DNA of 64,000 bases from Aquaticitalea lipolytica (GCF_014641635.1 NZ_BMIC01000001.1:1122641-1186640); one strand, 5' to 3'; counted from the stretch's first letter, positions 35,596-44,868 are shown. The notes: generated by a model not told the origin, from the sequence alone. Numbers and translations: made by a program.

Positions 35596-36224
35596 TATAA
35601 TTCCATTAAAATATTAATGAGTGTAACTCCTGCAATAATGCCTGTAATTGTACCAATTAGGTAGTTCATGTTTTTTTGTGATGTAAACTTTTTACTTCTA
35701 ATTCTGTGAAAGAAGAAAATATACATATATAACATAACAAAAGTACCCATTGTTGCACCTGTAACATAAGCAATAACCGAAATCTTTTCAAAACTCATCC
35801 AGCCAAAAGACGCTACTGTAATAGTCATATAAGCCTGATATGGAATTGGAAACACATTTATTGCAGACAAAAACATACCTTGAAAAAAACGACTGTGCTT
35901 ACTTTTTGTATGTGGCTCTATATCTGGTTTAGGGTCAGATTTTGCAATTAGAAGAAAGTAAATTGTTATAAGAACAAAAATTACAAAAGCTACACGCTGT
36001 AAAATTTCGACAACATCTCTATGGTTGTTTAAATATCTTGCAAACATAGATGCTATATAAGTTTGCAAAAAAACGATTACACAAACTCCTATTGAAAACA
36101 CAATACCTCTGCCATATCCTTCTTTTAAACTAATTTTGGCAGCAGTCATATTTAATAATCCAGGTGGAATCACACCTACAAGTGCGATTATTAATCCTAG
36201 AAAAAATATAACTGTAATATTCAA
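35595..36224 (-). CDS. LysE/RhtB family transporter
   Basis: A 209-aa protein with about six membrane helices. The first helix has the LysE/RhtB opening (FLGLIIALVGVIPPGLLNMTAAK). These transporters export amino acids. The substrate is not determinable. It is 2 bp after trmB and overlaps the ATL gene by one base, so it is in one transcript with both. Confidence 0.82.
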   Translation of the reverse strand: MNITVIFFLGLIIALVGVIPPGLLNMTAAKISLKEGYGRGIVFSIGVCVIVFLQTYIASMFARYLNNHRDVVEILQRVAFVIFVLITIYFLLIAKSDPKPDIEPHTKSKHSRFFQGMFLSAINVFPIPYQAYMTITVASFGWMSFEKISVIAYVTGATMGTFVMLYMYIFFFHRIRSKKFTSQKNMNYLIGTITGIIAGVTLINILMEL

Positions 36225-36226
36225 GA

Positions 36227-36901
36227 TTATTTAATTTTAAATCTAATATAGGTAATTGCTTTGTTTTTCTCTAAATATTGGCTTTCATAAAATGTTTGAA
36301 TGGCTGTAACTTCTTCTGGACTTCCTTCTTGTTTATAAACATTATGGTTTGCATAAAGCACCTCGTGTCCTGCACCATGTAATAACCCAAGTGTATAACC
36401 ATGCATAAACTCGCTGTCGGTTTTTAAATTTACAACACCATCTGGTTTTAGAATTTTTTTATATCGTTCTAAAAACTCAGAATTTGTCATTCTGTGCTTT
36501 GTGCGTTTGTATTTTATTTGTGGATCTGGAAAGGTAATCCATATTTCATCTACTTCTTTTTCGGCAAAAGCATATTCAATAAGCTCTATTTGTGTGCGTA
36601 AAAAAGCTGCATTTTTAATTCCTTCTTCAACAGCTGTTTTTGCTCCTCTCCAAAAACGAGCACCTTTAATATCTATACCAATAAAATTTTTGTTTGGATA
36701 TTTTTTTGCCAACCCAATGGTGTATTCTCCTTTTCCACAACCCAACTCTAAAATTAATGGATTATTGTTTTTAAAAAAACTTGAATTCCACTGTCCTTTT
36801 AGATTAAATTCTCCATTTACCAGCTCGTCTCTTTTTGGTTGAACTACATTAGCAAAGGTTTCGTTTTCATTAAAACGCTTAAGTTTATTTTTACTTCCCA
36901 C
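36227..36901 (-). CDS. trmB: tRNA (guanine46-N7)-methyltransferase
   Basis: A 224-aa SAM methyltransferase. Motif I is LELGCGKGEYT, the IGIDIKGAR segment follows, and the signature ITFPDPQIKYKRTKHRM is the TrmB tRNA-binding and catalytic stretch. It makes m7G46 in tRNAs. It is first in a three-gene operon with LysE and ATL. Confidence 0.96.
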   Translation of the reverse strand: MGSKNKLKRFNENETFANVVQPKRDELVNGEFNLKGQWNSSFFKNNNPLILELGCGKGEYTIGLAKKYPNKNFIGIDIKGARFWRGAKTAVEEGIKNAAFLRTQIELIEYAFAEKEVDEIWITFPDPQIKYKRTKHRMTNSEFLERYKKILKPDGVVNLKTDSEFMHGYTLGLLHGAGHEVLYANHNVYKQEGSPEEVTAIQTFYESQYLEKNKAITYIRFKIK

Positions 36902-36982
36902 TACTTTAATTTAAATTTTTGGTAAAATTAAGGAAATATATGGTAGTGATTATATGCTTATCTTTGAATGTTACTCTAATTT

Positions 36983-37068
36983 GCGTGAGGGGTTGAAGCG
37001 ACATCCTTTTTGCTTAGCAAAAAGATATAGCGTGAAACCCGACTTTTTGCAAAGCAAAAGTCACGCCC
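36983..37068. repeat. Palindromic intergenic element with two hairpins and terminal inverted repeat
   Basis: The element opens GCGTGA (36983-36988) and closes TCACGC (37061-37066), a terminal inverted repeat. Inside are two hairpins: CTTTTTGC with GCAAAAAG (37006-37013 with 37017-37024) and GACTTTT...AAAAGTC (37041-37062 with a bulge). The head GCGTGAGGGGTTGAAGCGACATCC is of the class common between genes in flavobacteria. It is 10 bp before a glycosyltransferase ATG, so it supplies that gene's leader. Confidence 0.75.
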
Positions 37069-37078
37069 TTAAAAATAG

Positions 37079-38125
37079 ATGAAGAAAAGAATTTTAGTCG
37101 CACCATTGAATTGGGGATTGGGTCATGCTACTCGGTGTATCCCTTTAATTAATGCCCTTTTACAGCATAATTTTGAACCTATTATTGCTAGTGATGGTGT
37201 TGCTTTAGCACTTTTAAAAAAGGAATTTCCAAAAATTACTTGCATAGAATTGCCTGCATATAATATAAAATATGCGAAGAAAGGTTACTTGTTTAAATTT
37301 AAACTTTTAAAGGATTCGCCAAAAGTAATTAAAGCTATAAAAGCGGAAAAAAGAGCAGTTAAAAATATTATTGATACTTATAAAATTGATGGTGTTATTT
37401 CTGATAACAGATTAGGGGTTTATAATAAAAATTTGCCATGTGTTTTTATAACTCATCAATTACAAGTTTTAAGTGGTAATACAACTTGGTTGAGTACAAA
37501 ACTTCATAAGAAAATTATACAAAATTTTAATGAATGTTGGGTTCCTGATAATAGAGATGAACCTAATTTAAGCGGTAAATTAGGTCATACTGAAAATGGT
37601 CATTTAAACACTAAATACATTGGGCCTTTAAGCAGGTTTAAAAAAGTTGATTGTGATATTAAATATGATGTTATGGTTTTGTTATCTGGACCAGAACCTC
37701 AGCGCACAATGCTTGAAGAAAAGTTATTGATTGATTTTGAGTCTTATTCTGGGAAAGTGCTTTTTGTGAAAGGAGTAGTTGAAAAGGAGTTCTCATTAAT
37801 TAAAAAAAATAATTTAACTATTTGTAATTATATGACTAGTGATGTGCTAGAAAAGGCATTAAACGAAAGTAGTTTTATTGTATCTAGATCTGGTTATACA
37901 ACTATAATGGATTTAGCCAAATTAGGAAAGAAAGCATTTTTTATTCCAACGCCTGGACAGTTTGAACAAGAATATTTAGCTAAACGATTGTTTGATGGTG
38001 GCTTTGTGCCTTACTGTAAACAAGATGATTTTTCAATTGATAAACTTGAAACAATAAAAGATTATAAAGGGCTTGAAAATTTTGATTATGAAGTAAATTT
38101 TAAACGATTATTTAGCCTTTTCTAG
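37079..38125 (+). CDS. Glycosyltransferase (MurG-like/GT1 family)
   Basis: A 348-aa protein of the GT-B fold. It starts KKRILVAPLNWGLGHATRC, the pattern of the UDP-GlcNAc transferase-like group, and the C-terminal half has VSRSGYTTIMDLAKLGKKAFFIPTPGQFEQEY (in part), a nucleotide-sugar site. No signal peptide. The role may be envelope or glycan synthesis. The start is right behind the palindromic repeat, and its last 18 bp overlap the convergent sensor kinase gene. Confidence 0.85.
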   Translation: MKKRILVAPLNWGLGHATRCIPLINALLQHNFEPIIASDGVALALLKKEFPKITCIELPAYNIKYAKKGYLFKFKLLKDSPKVIKAIKAEKRAVKNIIDTYKIDGVISDNRLGVYNKNLPCVFITHQLQVLSGNTTWLSTKLHKKIIQNFNECWVPDNRDEPNLSGKLGHTENGHLNTKYIGPLSRFKKVDCDIKYDVMVLLSGPEPQRTMLEEKLLIDFESYSGKVLFVKGVVEKEFSLIKKNNLTICNYMTSDVLEKALNESSFIVSRSGYTTIMDLAKLGKKAFFIPTPGQFEQEYLAKRLFDGGFVPYCKQDDFSIDKLETIKDYKGLENFDYEVNFKRLFSLF

Positions 38126-39151
38126 AGTAAATGAAAACTCACTACCTACTGCTGGTTCGCTCTCTATATATATTTTTTCTTCGTGAGCTTCAATAATATG
38201 CTTAACAATTGCTAGCCCAAGTCCTGAACCGCCTTCTTTTCTGGATCCGCTTTTATCAACTCTGTAAAAACGTTCAAATAATCGTGGGATATGCATTTTT
38301 TCAATTCCTTCGCCATTGTCTGTTACGCGAACTATGACTTTGTTTTTAATTAAGTTTTCGATACTTACTTCGGTAGTTCCTTTTTCTCTACCATATTTTA
38401 TTGAGTTAACCACAAGATTTGTAAGCACTTGCTGAATTCGTTCCTTATCAGCCATTACATTAATTGGGTTTTGGTAATCCATATCGAAGGTTAGTGTAAT
38501 TTTCTTCTTTGCTGCTTTCATTTCAAGCAAATCGAAAACACTTTTCACTAATTCTATAATATCAAATTCTTCTACTTTCAGACTTAAATCACCAACTTCT
38601 AATTTGGTAATCATGTCTAAATCTTTTACAATATAAATAAGCCGTTCAACACCTTTATTTGCTCTGTTAAGATATTTTTCTCTTATTTTCTTATCTTTCA
38701 TAGCGCCATCAAGAAGCGTTAAAATATAGCCTTGTACTGTAAATAGTGGTGTTTTTAATTCGTGTGATACATTTCCTAAAAACTCTTTTCTGTATTCTTC
38801 TCTTACTTTTAAGGTTTCAATCTCTAATTTTTTATCTCTAGCAAATTTGTCGATTTCTTGTGTAAGTGTAGCCATATCTGTAGTGATTGGCTTATTTATA
38901 AGCGATGTAGACTCTAAAAGTGTTAAATCGTCATATATTTTTTTTACACGTTTATAAATAAAACGCTCAACCCTATATTGTGTAATTAAGAAACAGGTTA
39001 TGTAACATATAATAAAAAAAGCAATAATGTATTCCCAATTAACGGCATTACTTAAATACAAAAAAACACTCATAAAGAGCGTTAAAAAAATAGTTATGTA
39101 TAGCGATGTTTTAATCGCAAACTTGTAAGTTTTTTTTAGTTTATTTTGCAT
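38108..39151 (-). CDS. PhoR-like sensor histidine kinase
   Basis: A 347-aa kinase with two membrane helices at about 13-34 and 38-58 and almost no periplasmic loop. HisKA has H130 in FLGNVSHELKTPLFTVQGY, and HATPase (about 235-345) has VNSIKYGREKG, DNGEGI, LFERFYRVDKSGSRKEGGSGLGLAIVKHI. The lack of a large periplasmic domain fits sensing through another protein or the membrane, as PhoR does. Its start shares one base with the PhoB-like regulator's stop (TAATG). Its tail overlaps the glycosyltransferase gene on the other strand by 18 bp. Confidence 0.93.
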   Translation of the reverse strand: MQNKLKKTYKFAIKTSLYITIFLTLFMSVFLYLSNAVNWEYIIAFFIICYITCFLITQYRVERFIYKRVKKIYDDLTLLESTSLINKPITTDMATLTQEIDKFARDKKLEIETLKVREEYRKEFLGNVSHELKTPLFTVQGYILTLLDGAMKDKKIREKYLNRANKGVERLIYIVKDLDMITKLEVGDLSLKVEEFDIIELVKSVFDLLEMKAAKKKITLTFDMDYQNPINVMADKERIQQVLTNLVVNSIKYGREKGTTEVSIENLIKNKVIVRVTDNGEGIEKMHIPRLFERFYRVDKSGSRKEGGSGLGLAIVKHIIEAHEEKIYIESEPAVGSEFSFTLEKAK

Positions 39152-39834
39152 TAATCTACAAACTTATACCCAACACCTTTAACGGTTTTAAAGCTATCAT
39201 CACCAATCTTTTCACGAAGTTTTCTAATATGCACATCTATAGTACGACCTCCAACTACAACTTCATTTCCCCAAACTTTGTCTAAAATTTCTTCGCGATT
39301 ATAAACTTTACCTGGTTTTGTTGCCAACAAAGATAACAATTCAAACTCTTTTCTTGGCAGAATTATTTCTTTGCCTTTATGAGTAATTTTGTATTCTTCT
39401 CTATTAATAATTAAACCACCAACCTTCATTATACCTTCAGATGTATCATCTTCTTTTAATCGTCTAAGTAAAGCTTTTACCTTACTTACTAATACTTTTG
39501 GCTTTATTGGTTTAGTAATATAATCATCAGCACCAGCATCAAAACCAGCTACTTGTGAGTAATCTTCGCCTCTTGCTGTTAAAAATGTAATAATAGTATT
39601 ACTTAAATCTGGTATTTTTCTAATCTGTTCACATGCTTCAATGCCATCCATTTCAGGCATCATCACATCTAAGATTATTAATTGAGGTTTTTCTTTTTTT
39701 GCCTTTTTAACGGCTTCCAAACCATTTTCTGCTGTAATAACGTCATAACCTTCTGATGATAAGTTGTAACCAACTATTTCTAAAATATCTGGCTCGTCAT
39801 CAACTAATAAAATTTTAATTTCTCTTTTTTTCAT
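39151..39834 (-). CDS. PhoB/OmpR-type response regulator
   Basis: A 227-aa regulator. Receiver (about 5-125) with D12/D13, phospho-acceptor D56 in LIILDVMMPEMDG and K in YITKPIKP; winged-helix OmpR DNA-binding domain (about 130-225, REILDKVWGNEVVVGGRTIDVHIRKLREK in part). Operon with the downstream kinase. It resembles PhoB; whether phosphate is the signal is not shown. Confidence 0.94.
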   Translation of the reverse strand: MKKREIKILLVDDEPDILEIVGYNLSSEGYDVITAENGLEAVKKAKKEKPQLIILDVMMPEMDGIEACEQIRKIPDLSNTIITFLTARGEDYSQVAGFDAGADDYITKPIKPKVLVSKVKALLRRLKEDDTSEGIMKVGGLIINREEYKITHKGKEIILPRKEFELLSLLATKPGKVYNREEILDKVWGNEVVVGGRTIDVHIRKLREKIGDDSFKTVKGVGYKFVD

Positions 39835-40031
39835 TTCTTTAGATTATAAAAATGGCATTGTAAAGATAAGATTAATAACAAAAAATTATAACAACAAGAC
39901 TATTAATAACATTAAGATAACTTTTAGTAAATGTTGTATATACATTATGTCGAGTTTTTTTATTGTTTAACATTTTTTTGGTACATAATTTGAGTTAATT
40001 TTATAATTTTAAATTTAAGTTGATTTATTTG

Positions 40032-40364
40032 ATGAAAAATTACTTTTACATTTTAGTTTTTACGATTTTTTTAATGGTTCCGCTTAGTGGTTTTTCACAG
40101 GTGGCAGAATCATATAAATCTGATGATACAACTATTGCAGGACTGTCAATATATCCTAATCCTGTAAGTAATGGTAAAATTTATATAACTACTACAAAAA
40201 ACTTAACTAAAGACATTGAGATTTTTGATGTTTTAGGAAAAAAAATACACTCTTCTTCATTATTTGGCAACGAGTTAAATGTATCAAAACTAACACCTGG
40301 AATTTATATCCTTAAAATTAAGGAAAACAATATTTCGGCCACAAGAAAGCTGGTTGTTAGATAA
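40032..40364 (+). CDS. Minimal T9SS type A sorting-domain protein
   Basis: A 110-aa protein read from ATG 40032 (a TTG at 40020 is in frame but gives an atypical start). Signal peptide 1-21 (ending SGFSQ), a linker of about 20 residues, then only a type A sorting domain: LSIYPNPVSNGKIYI, IEIFDVLGKKI, and GIYILKIKENNISATRKLVVR in part. There is no cargo domain between the signal peptide and the sorting domain. It may be a small surface anchor or a decoy. The adjacent 614-aa T9SS protein has a similar C-terminus. Confidence 0.88.
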   Translation: MKNYFYILVFTIFLMVPLSGFSQVAESYKSDDTTIAGLSIYPNPVSNGKIYITTTKNLTKDIEIFDVLGKKIHSSSLFGNELNVSKLTPGIYILKIKENNISATRKLVVR

Positions 40365-40440
40365 TTGCATTCCAAATGTTATTATATTGTAAAATAGGTT
40401 ATTGAACTTATCAAGGCTATATTTTTGTCTAAATTATCAT

Positions 40441-40448
40441 TATATTTG
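40441..40448 (+). promoter_or_regulatory. Candidate -7 element TATATTTG before the 614-aa T9SS protein
   Basis: TATATTTG (40441-40448) fits TAnnTTTG and lies 24 bp upstream of the ATG at 40473. A TTTG (40424-40427) is too close for an ordinary -33 element. Confidence 0.45.
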
Positions 40449-40472
40449 TCAAGATTTATAAATTAATTAATT

Positions 40473-42317
40473 ATGAAAAAAATTTACTTTTTATTTTCCC
40501 TTTTATCGCTTTTAAGTTTTAATACCTTTTCTCAAGGTAATGAAAACTTTAATGGCTTTGTTTCTGCTACTTCATCATATGTTAATGGAACGTTTGTTGG
40601 ACAAGATGGTTCTAACTGGACGTACACACAATGTAGAGGAGATGTAGCAATTAATTCAAATGCGTTAATGATTGGAAGAAATAGAACGCCTCAATCAGAA
40701 ACTTTTTCTGGAACCATTTCTGGAGGTGTTGGAACCATTTCTTTTAACTATATGCAAGCTTTCTCTACTAATGTTAACTTAAATGTATTAGTTAATGATG
40801 TAGTAGTTGGTACTGTTACTAGTTCTGGTGAACAAAACGTGGTTAAAGCATCAGGTGCTATAACAGTTAATCAACCAGGTGACGTTGTTATAAAATTTAG
40901 AAATGTTAACAACAGTGATGGCCAAGTTGTAATAGATGATGTTGTATGGACTGGTTATACTGGAGCTGCAGAGCCAAACTTGGTTATTTCTTCTCCATCT
41001 GACAATGCTGTTTATCCTGGAGGAACTACAAGTGTAGATGTATCTATTATCGTTCAAAATTTTGTTGTTGGCAACCCAGGAGCAGGTATTGATGGTCATA
41101 TTCATTGGACAATTAATGGTGCTGCGCAGCCTATGAAATATGATGTAGCTGATGTAAGTATTCCTGTTGTAGACGGTCAGTCTTATACTGTTTTTATGCA
41201 ATTAGTTGATAATAGTCATACACCTATAGTGCCTAATGTTAATGCAACTGTTAACTTCTCTGTTGAGTACCCTTGCGATTTAGTTCTTGGTACAATTACT
41301 ACAACTTGTGATGCAGTAACAGCTGGTATAGATACTTACACGACTACTATTGATTTTACTGGTGGTGGAACTTCAACTTACACTATTGATACAGGTGGTA
41401 ATGGTACAGTTGGTGGTCAAAATCCTTCATCTGTTGCATCTGGTCAAATTATTATAACTGGAGTTAACGAAGGAACTGACTTTTCAGTAAATGTTACTGG
41501 AGATGTTGCTAACAGTAGTTGTGTTATAAACAGAAATATTAACAGCCCTTCTTGTGTATCTGCAACATGTTCTAATCCTGGTGATATAATTATTACAGAG
41601 ATAATGCAAAACCCTGCAATTAATAGTGATCCAGCTGGAGAATATTTTGAAGTATACAATACAACTGGCTCACCTATTGACATGAGTGGTTGGATAATTA
41701 AAGATGATTTAACACCTGCTGAAACTCACACTATAGTATCGCTAATAGTTCCTGCAAATGGATATGCAGTTATTGGAAATGCTGCTACTCCTAATGGAGG
41801 TGTGACAATGAACTATACATATGGAAATGATATTTCTTTAGGTAATGGAGCAGATGGATTAATAATTGAATGTTCTTCAACTATTATTGACCAAGTTATT
41901 TGGGATGGAGGTCCTGTATTCCCAGACCCAACAGGAGCTAGTATGGAGCTTGCCACTAATAAATATAATGCTACAGATAACGACCTAGGTGAAAATTGGG
42001 GAACTGCAGTGACTCCTTTTGGAGATGGAGATTTAGGTACTCCTGGTTCAGCAAATGACTTTGTCCTTTCTGTTGATCAGTTTGAAACTAACAACTTTAG
42101 TATCTATCCTAACCCAACATCAACTGGTTTTGTGACTATTACAAGTAATAATAGTGAAGTTATGTCTGTTGCAGTTTATGATATTTTAGGAAAACAAATA
42201 ATTAATCAAACTGTTAACAATAACCGTTTGAATGTTTCAGGATTAAATTCTGGAATTTACATTATTAAAATTTCTCAAAATAATGCTTCAGTAACTAAAA
42301 AATTAGTGATTAAATAA
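40473..42317 (+). CDS. Exported protein with lamin-tail domain and T9SS sorting domain
   Basis: A 614-aa protein. Signal peptide 1-20 (ending FNTFSQ). An N-terminal jelly-roll-like region (about 25-160), a beta-rich region with HIHWTINGA, a Cys-containing repeat (CDLVLGTITTTCDAV), a lamin-tail-like domain (about 385-500; IIITEIMQNP, GEYFEVYNTTGSPIDMSGW in part), and a type A sorting domain (about 535-614; SIYPNPTSTGFV, VYDILGKQI, GIYIIKISQN). Such proteins are often nuclease-associated or adhesive; no nuclease catalytic domain is seen. Secreted through T9SS. Confidence 0.87.
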   Translation: MKKIYFLFSLLSLLSFNTFSQGNENFNGFVSATSSYVNGTFVGQDGSNWTYTQCRGDVAINSNALMIGRNRTPQSETFSGTISGGVGTISFNYMQAFSTNVNLNVLVNDVVVGTVTSSGEQNVVKASGAITVNQPGDVVIKFRNVNNSDGQVVIDDVVWTGYTGAAEPNLVISSPSDNAVYPGGTTSVDVSIIVQNFVVGNPGAGIDGHIHWTINGAAQPMKYDVADVSIPVVDGQSYTVFMQLVDNSHTPIVPNVNATVNFSVEYPCDLVLGTITTTCDAVTAGIDTYTTTIDFTGGGTSTYTIDTGGNGTVGGQNPSSVASGQIIITGVNEGTDFSVNVTGDVANSSCVINRNINSPSCVSATCSNPGDIIITEIMQNPAINSDPAGEYFEVYNTTGSPIDMSGWIIKDDLTPAETHTIVSLIVPANGYAVIGNAATPNGGVTMNYTYGNDISLGNGADGLIIECSSTIIDQVIWDGGPVFPDPTGASMELATNKYNATDNDLGENWGTAVTPFGDGDLGTPGSANDFVLSVDQFETNNFSIYPNPTSTGFVTITSNNSEVMSVAVYDILGKQIINQTVNNNRLNVSGLNSGIYIIKISQNNASVTKKLVIK

Positions 42318-42337
42318 TTTTTACTTTTTAATATTTT

Positions 42338-42369
42338 AAAAGCGTTGTCTTAGTTGGCAACGCTTTTTT
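42338..42369 (+). terminator. Terminator after the 614-aa T9SS protein
   Basis: A 9-bp stem (AAAGCGTTG with CAACGCTTT, 42339-42347 with 42358-42366) and a T run. It ends just before the -7 element of the next gene. Confidence 0.88.
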
Positions 42370-42377
42370 ATTTTATC

Positions 42378-42385
42378 TACTTTTG
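42378..42385 (+). promoter_or_regulatory. -7 element TACTTTTG directly before a start codon
   Basis: TACTTTTG (42378-42385) matches TAnnTTTG and is only 5 bp upstream of ATG 42391. The transcript would start at or very near the ATG, giving a leaderless or nearly leaderless mRNA. Confidence 0.65.
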
Positions 42386-42390
42386 CATTG

Positions 42391-43371
42391 ATGATAAACA
42401 CAAATGCAATTTTTAACATTTCAACAGAAGATGAGTTTAATAACTTAGCTTTAAAAATATTCAAACACCAGTTTGAAAACAACCCTGTTTATCGCTCGTT
42501 TTGTGATTTACTTTACAAACACCCAAGTGATGTAAGGTCTATTAACGAAATCCCATTTTTACCAATTCAGTTTTTTAAATCGCATGACGTTTTAAGTAAC
42601 ATAAACACTGTTGAAAAAACGTTTTCCAGCTCAGGAACTACAGGCAGTATAACTAGTAAACATCATGTTACAGACCTAAATATTTACAAAGAAAGTTTTA
42701 CTAAAGGATTTGAGTGCTTTTATGGACCTATTGAAGATTATGTAATCTTAGCTTTGTTGCCTTCTTATTTAGAACGCGAAGGCTCTTCATTAATCTATAT
42801 GGTTGAGGATTTCATTAAAACATCTAAACATCCTGAAAGTGGTTTTTATTTGAACAACCTGTCTGAATTAAATGAAACACTTACAGTTTTAGATAAAAAA
42901 GGAAAAAAAATATTATTAATTGGTGTCTCTTTTGCGCTTTTAGATTTAGTTGAATCTTATCAGTTTCAGCTTAAAAATACTGTTGTAATGGAGACTGGAG
43001 GAATGAAAGGACGTAGAAAAGAATTGGTTAGAGATGAACTTCATACAATTTTAAAACAAGGTTTTGGAGTAAATACTATACATAGCGAATACGGAATGAC
43101 CGAATTGCTAAGTCAAGCATATTCGAAAGGCAATGGTGTTTTTGAATGTCCTAAATGGATGAAAATACTAACCAGAGATACTGAAGATGCACTTACCATT
43201 TTACCTCAACAACAAAATGGAGGTATTAATGTGATAGATTTGGCAAATATTAACTCCTGTTCATTTATTGCAACTCAAGATTTGGGTAAAGTACATCATG
43301 ATGGAACATTTGAAATTATTGGCCGATTTGATAACAGTGATATTAGAGGTTGTAATTTAATGGTTTTGTAA
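42391..43371 (+). CDS. LuxE/acyl-protein synthetase-like protein
   Basis: A 326-aa protein from ATG 42391; the TTG codon immediately before lies outside any reasonable ribosome site. It has the acyl-protein synthetase (LuxE) pattern: IPFLPIQFFKSHDVL, SSSGTTGSITSKH (an adenylate/nucleotide-binding-like loop), GYGMTELLSQ-like SEYGMTELLSQAY and DLGKVH. No luxCDAB genes are present. In Bacteroidota such genes are often found alone; the acyl or aminoacyl substrate is unknown. Confidence 0.83.
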   Translation: MINTNAIFNISTEDEFNNLALKIFKHQFENNPVYRSFCDLLYKHPSDVRSINEIPFLPIQFFKSHDVLSNINTVEKTFSSSGTTGSITSKHHVTDLNIYKESFTKGFECFYGPIEDYVILALLPSYLEREGSSLIYMVEDFIKTSKHPESGFYLNNLSELNETLTVLDKKGKKILLIGVSFALLDLVESYQFQLKNTVVMETGGMKGRRKELVRDELHTILKQGFGVNTIHSEYGMTELLSQAYSKGNGVFECPKWMKILTRDTEDALTILPQQQNGGINVIDLANINSCSFIATQDLGKVHHDGTFEIIGRFDNSDIRGCNLMVL

Positions 43372-43444
43372 GTAATTAATAAGAAAGTCGACATAATAAA
43401 CAACTATAGTTATTGAAAAAGAAAATAGTTGTTAGTTATTTTAA

Positions 43445-43477
43445 AAAAGCCTGATTTAGTAATTAAATCAGGCTTTT
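43445..43477. terminator. Bidirectional terminator between LuxE-like gene and tyrS
   Basis: A 14-bp perfect stem (43445-43458 with 43464-43477) with a 5-nt loop and A/T runs on both sides. It serves both convergent genes. A weaker hairpin (43401-43407 with 43425-43431) lies just upstream. Confidence 0.92.
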
Positions 43478-43485
43478 GCTTTTGT

Positions 43486-44781
43486 TTAGTTTACTACAAT
43501 AACGTAGTAGTTTTTCTTACCTCGTTGTAATAAGACAAATTTGTTGTTAATTAAATCGTCTTTAGTAATAATATAATCTTCAGCAACTTTTTCTTTATTG
43601 ACTGAAATAGCATTTTCACCTAAAGCTCGTCGTGCTTCGCCATTAGATTTTAAAAATTCTGTTTTAGCAGATAGTGCAGCAATCATATCTAAACCTTCAT
43701 CAATATCAGCTCTAGAAATTTCTGCTTGTGGCACACCATCAAACACATCTAAAAAAGTTTTTTCATTCAATCGTTTTAAATCATCACTTGTTGATTTTCC
43801 AAACAATATATCACTAGCTCTTATAGCATTCTCTAAATCATCAGTAGAGTGAACCATTGCTGTAATTTCTTCGGCTAAACGCTTTTGTAATTGTCTTAAA
43901 TGTGGTGCTTCTTGATGTTCTTTAATAAGTGTATTAATCTCCTCTTGAGTTAAAAACGTAAATATTTTTATATACTTTTCTGCATCTTCATCACTTGAGT
44001 TAAGCCAATATTGGTAAAATTTATAAGGCGATGTGCGTTCTGCATCAAGCCAAACATTACCTCCTTCACTCTTACCAAATTTAGACCCATCACTTTTTGT
44101 AATTAAAGGACAGGTTATAGCATATCCTTTACCATTACCTATACGACGAATTAATTCTGTACCTGTAGTAATATTTCCCCATTGGTCACTTCCTCCCATT
44201 TGTATAGTACAATCGTTATGTTTGTATAAATGAAGAAAATCATAACCCTGTACCAATTGGTAAGTAAACTCAGTAAAACTCATTCCGTCTGTAGATTCAG
44301 AAGAAATTCTGTTTTTAACAGAGTCTTTAGCCATCATGTAATTAACAGTAATATGCTTACCTACATCACGAATAAACTCAAGGAATGAAAAATCTTTCAT
44401 CCAATCATAATTATTTACTAAAACAGCAGCATTACCAGATTTGCTCTCAAAATCTAAAAAGTGTGATAATTGCTTTTTAATAGCTTCTTGGTTATGACGC
44501 AGAGTTTTTTCATCTAACAAATTACGTTCACTAGATTTCCCTGAAGGATCACCAATCATACCTGTTGCACCTCCAACCAAAGCAAAAGGCTTATGTCCAC
44601 ATCTTTGATAATGTGCAAGCAGCATTATAGGCACTAAATTACCAATATGTAAAGAATCAGCTGTTGGATCAAAACCAACATAAGCACTTCGCATGCTTTC
44701 CATTAAATGTTCTTCAGCACCTGGCATTACATCGTGTATCATGCCTCTCCAAGTTAATTCTTCTACAAAATTCTTTATCAT
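43486..44781 (-). CDS. tyrS: Tyrosine--tRNA ligase
   Basis: A 431-aa class I synthetase of the bacterial TyrRS type. HIGN at 45-48 (SLHIGNLVP), KFGKS at 234-238 ([10 protein letters not shown]), and a C-terminal S4-like domain (about 355-431). It charges tRNA-Tyr. Monocistronic, with a strong -7 element upstream and a terminator downstream. Confidence 0.98.
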   Translation of the reverse strand: MIKNFVEELTWRGMIHDVMPGAEEHLMESMRSAYVGFDPTADSLHIGNLVPIMLLAHYQRCGHKPFALVGGATGMIGDPSGKSSERNLLDEKTLRHNQEAIKKQLSHFLDFESKSGNAAVLVNNYDWMKDFSFLEFIRDVGKHITVNYMMAKDSVKNRISSESTDGMSFTEFTYQLVQGYDFLHLYKHNDCTIQMGGSDQWGNITTGTELIRRIGNGKGYAITCPLITKSDGSKFGKSEGGNVWLDAERTSPYKFYQYWLNSSDEDAEKYIKIFTFLTQEEINTLIKEHQEAPHLRQLQKRLAEEITAMVHSTDDLENAIRASDILFGKSTSDDLKRLNEKTFLDVFDGVPQAEISRADIDEGLDMIAALSAKTEFLKSNGEARRALGENAISVNKEKVAEDYIITKDDLINNKFVLLQRGKKNYYVIVVN

Positions 44782-44807
44782 TTGGTGAAATTTTTAATAA
44801 ACTGTCG

Positions 44808-44815
44808 CAAAGATA
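44808..44815 (-). promoter_or_regulatory. -7 element TATCTTTG of tyrS
   Basis: The minus strand reads TATCTTTGCGAC about 27 bp before the tyrS ATG. A TTGA 22 bp upstream is a possible -33 element. Confidence 0.65.
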
Positions 44816-44868
44816 AAAATCAATGCATAATTACTAGTCAATTATGAATAATTCTTTACCTTAGTTAT

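Noticed and set aside
42391-43371. Bioluminescence operon
   Set aside because: Only a LuxE-like gene is present; luciferase and reductase subunits are missing from the window.
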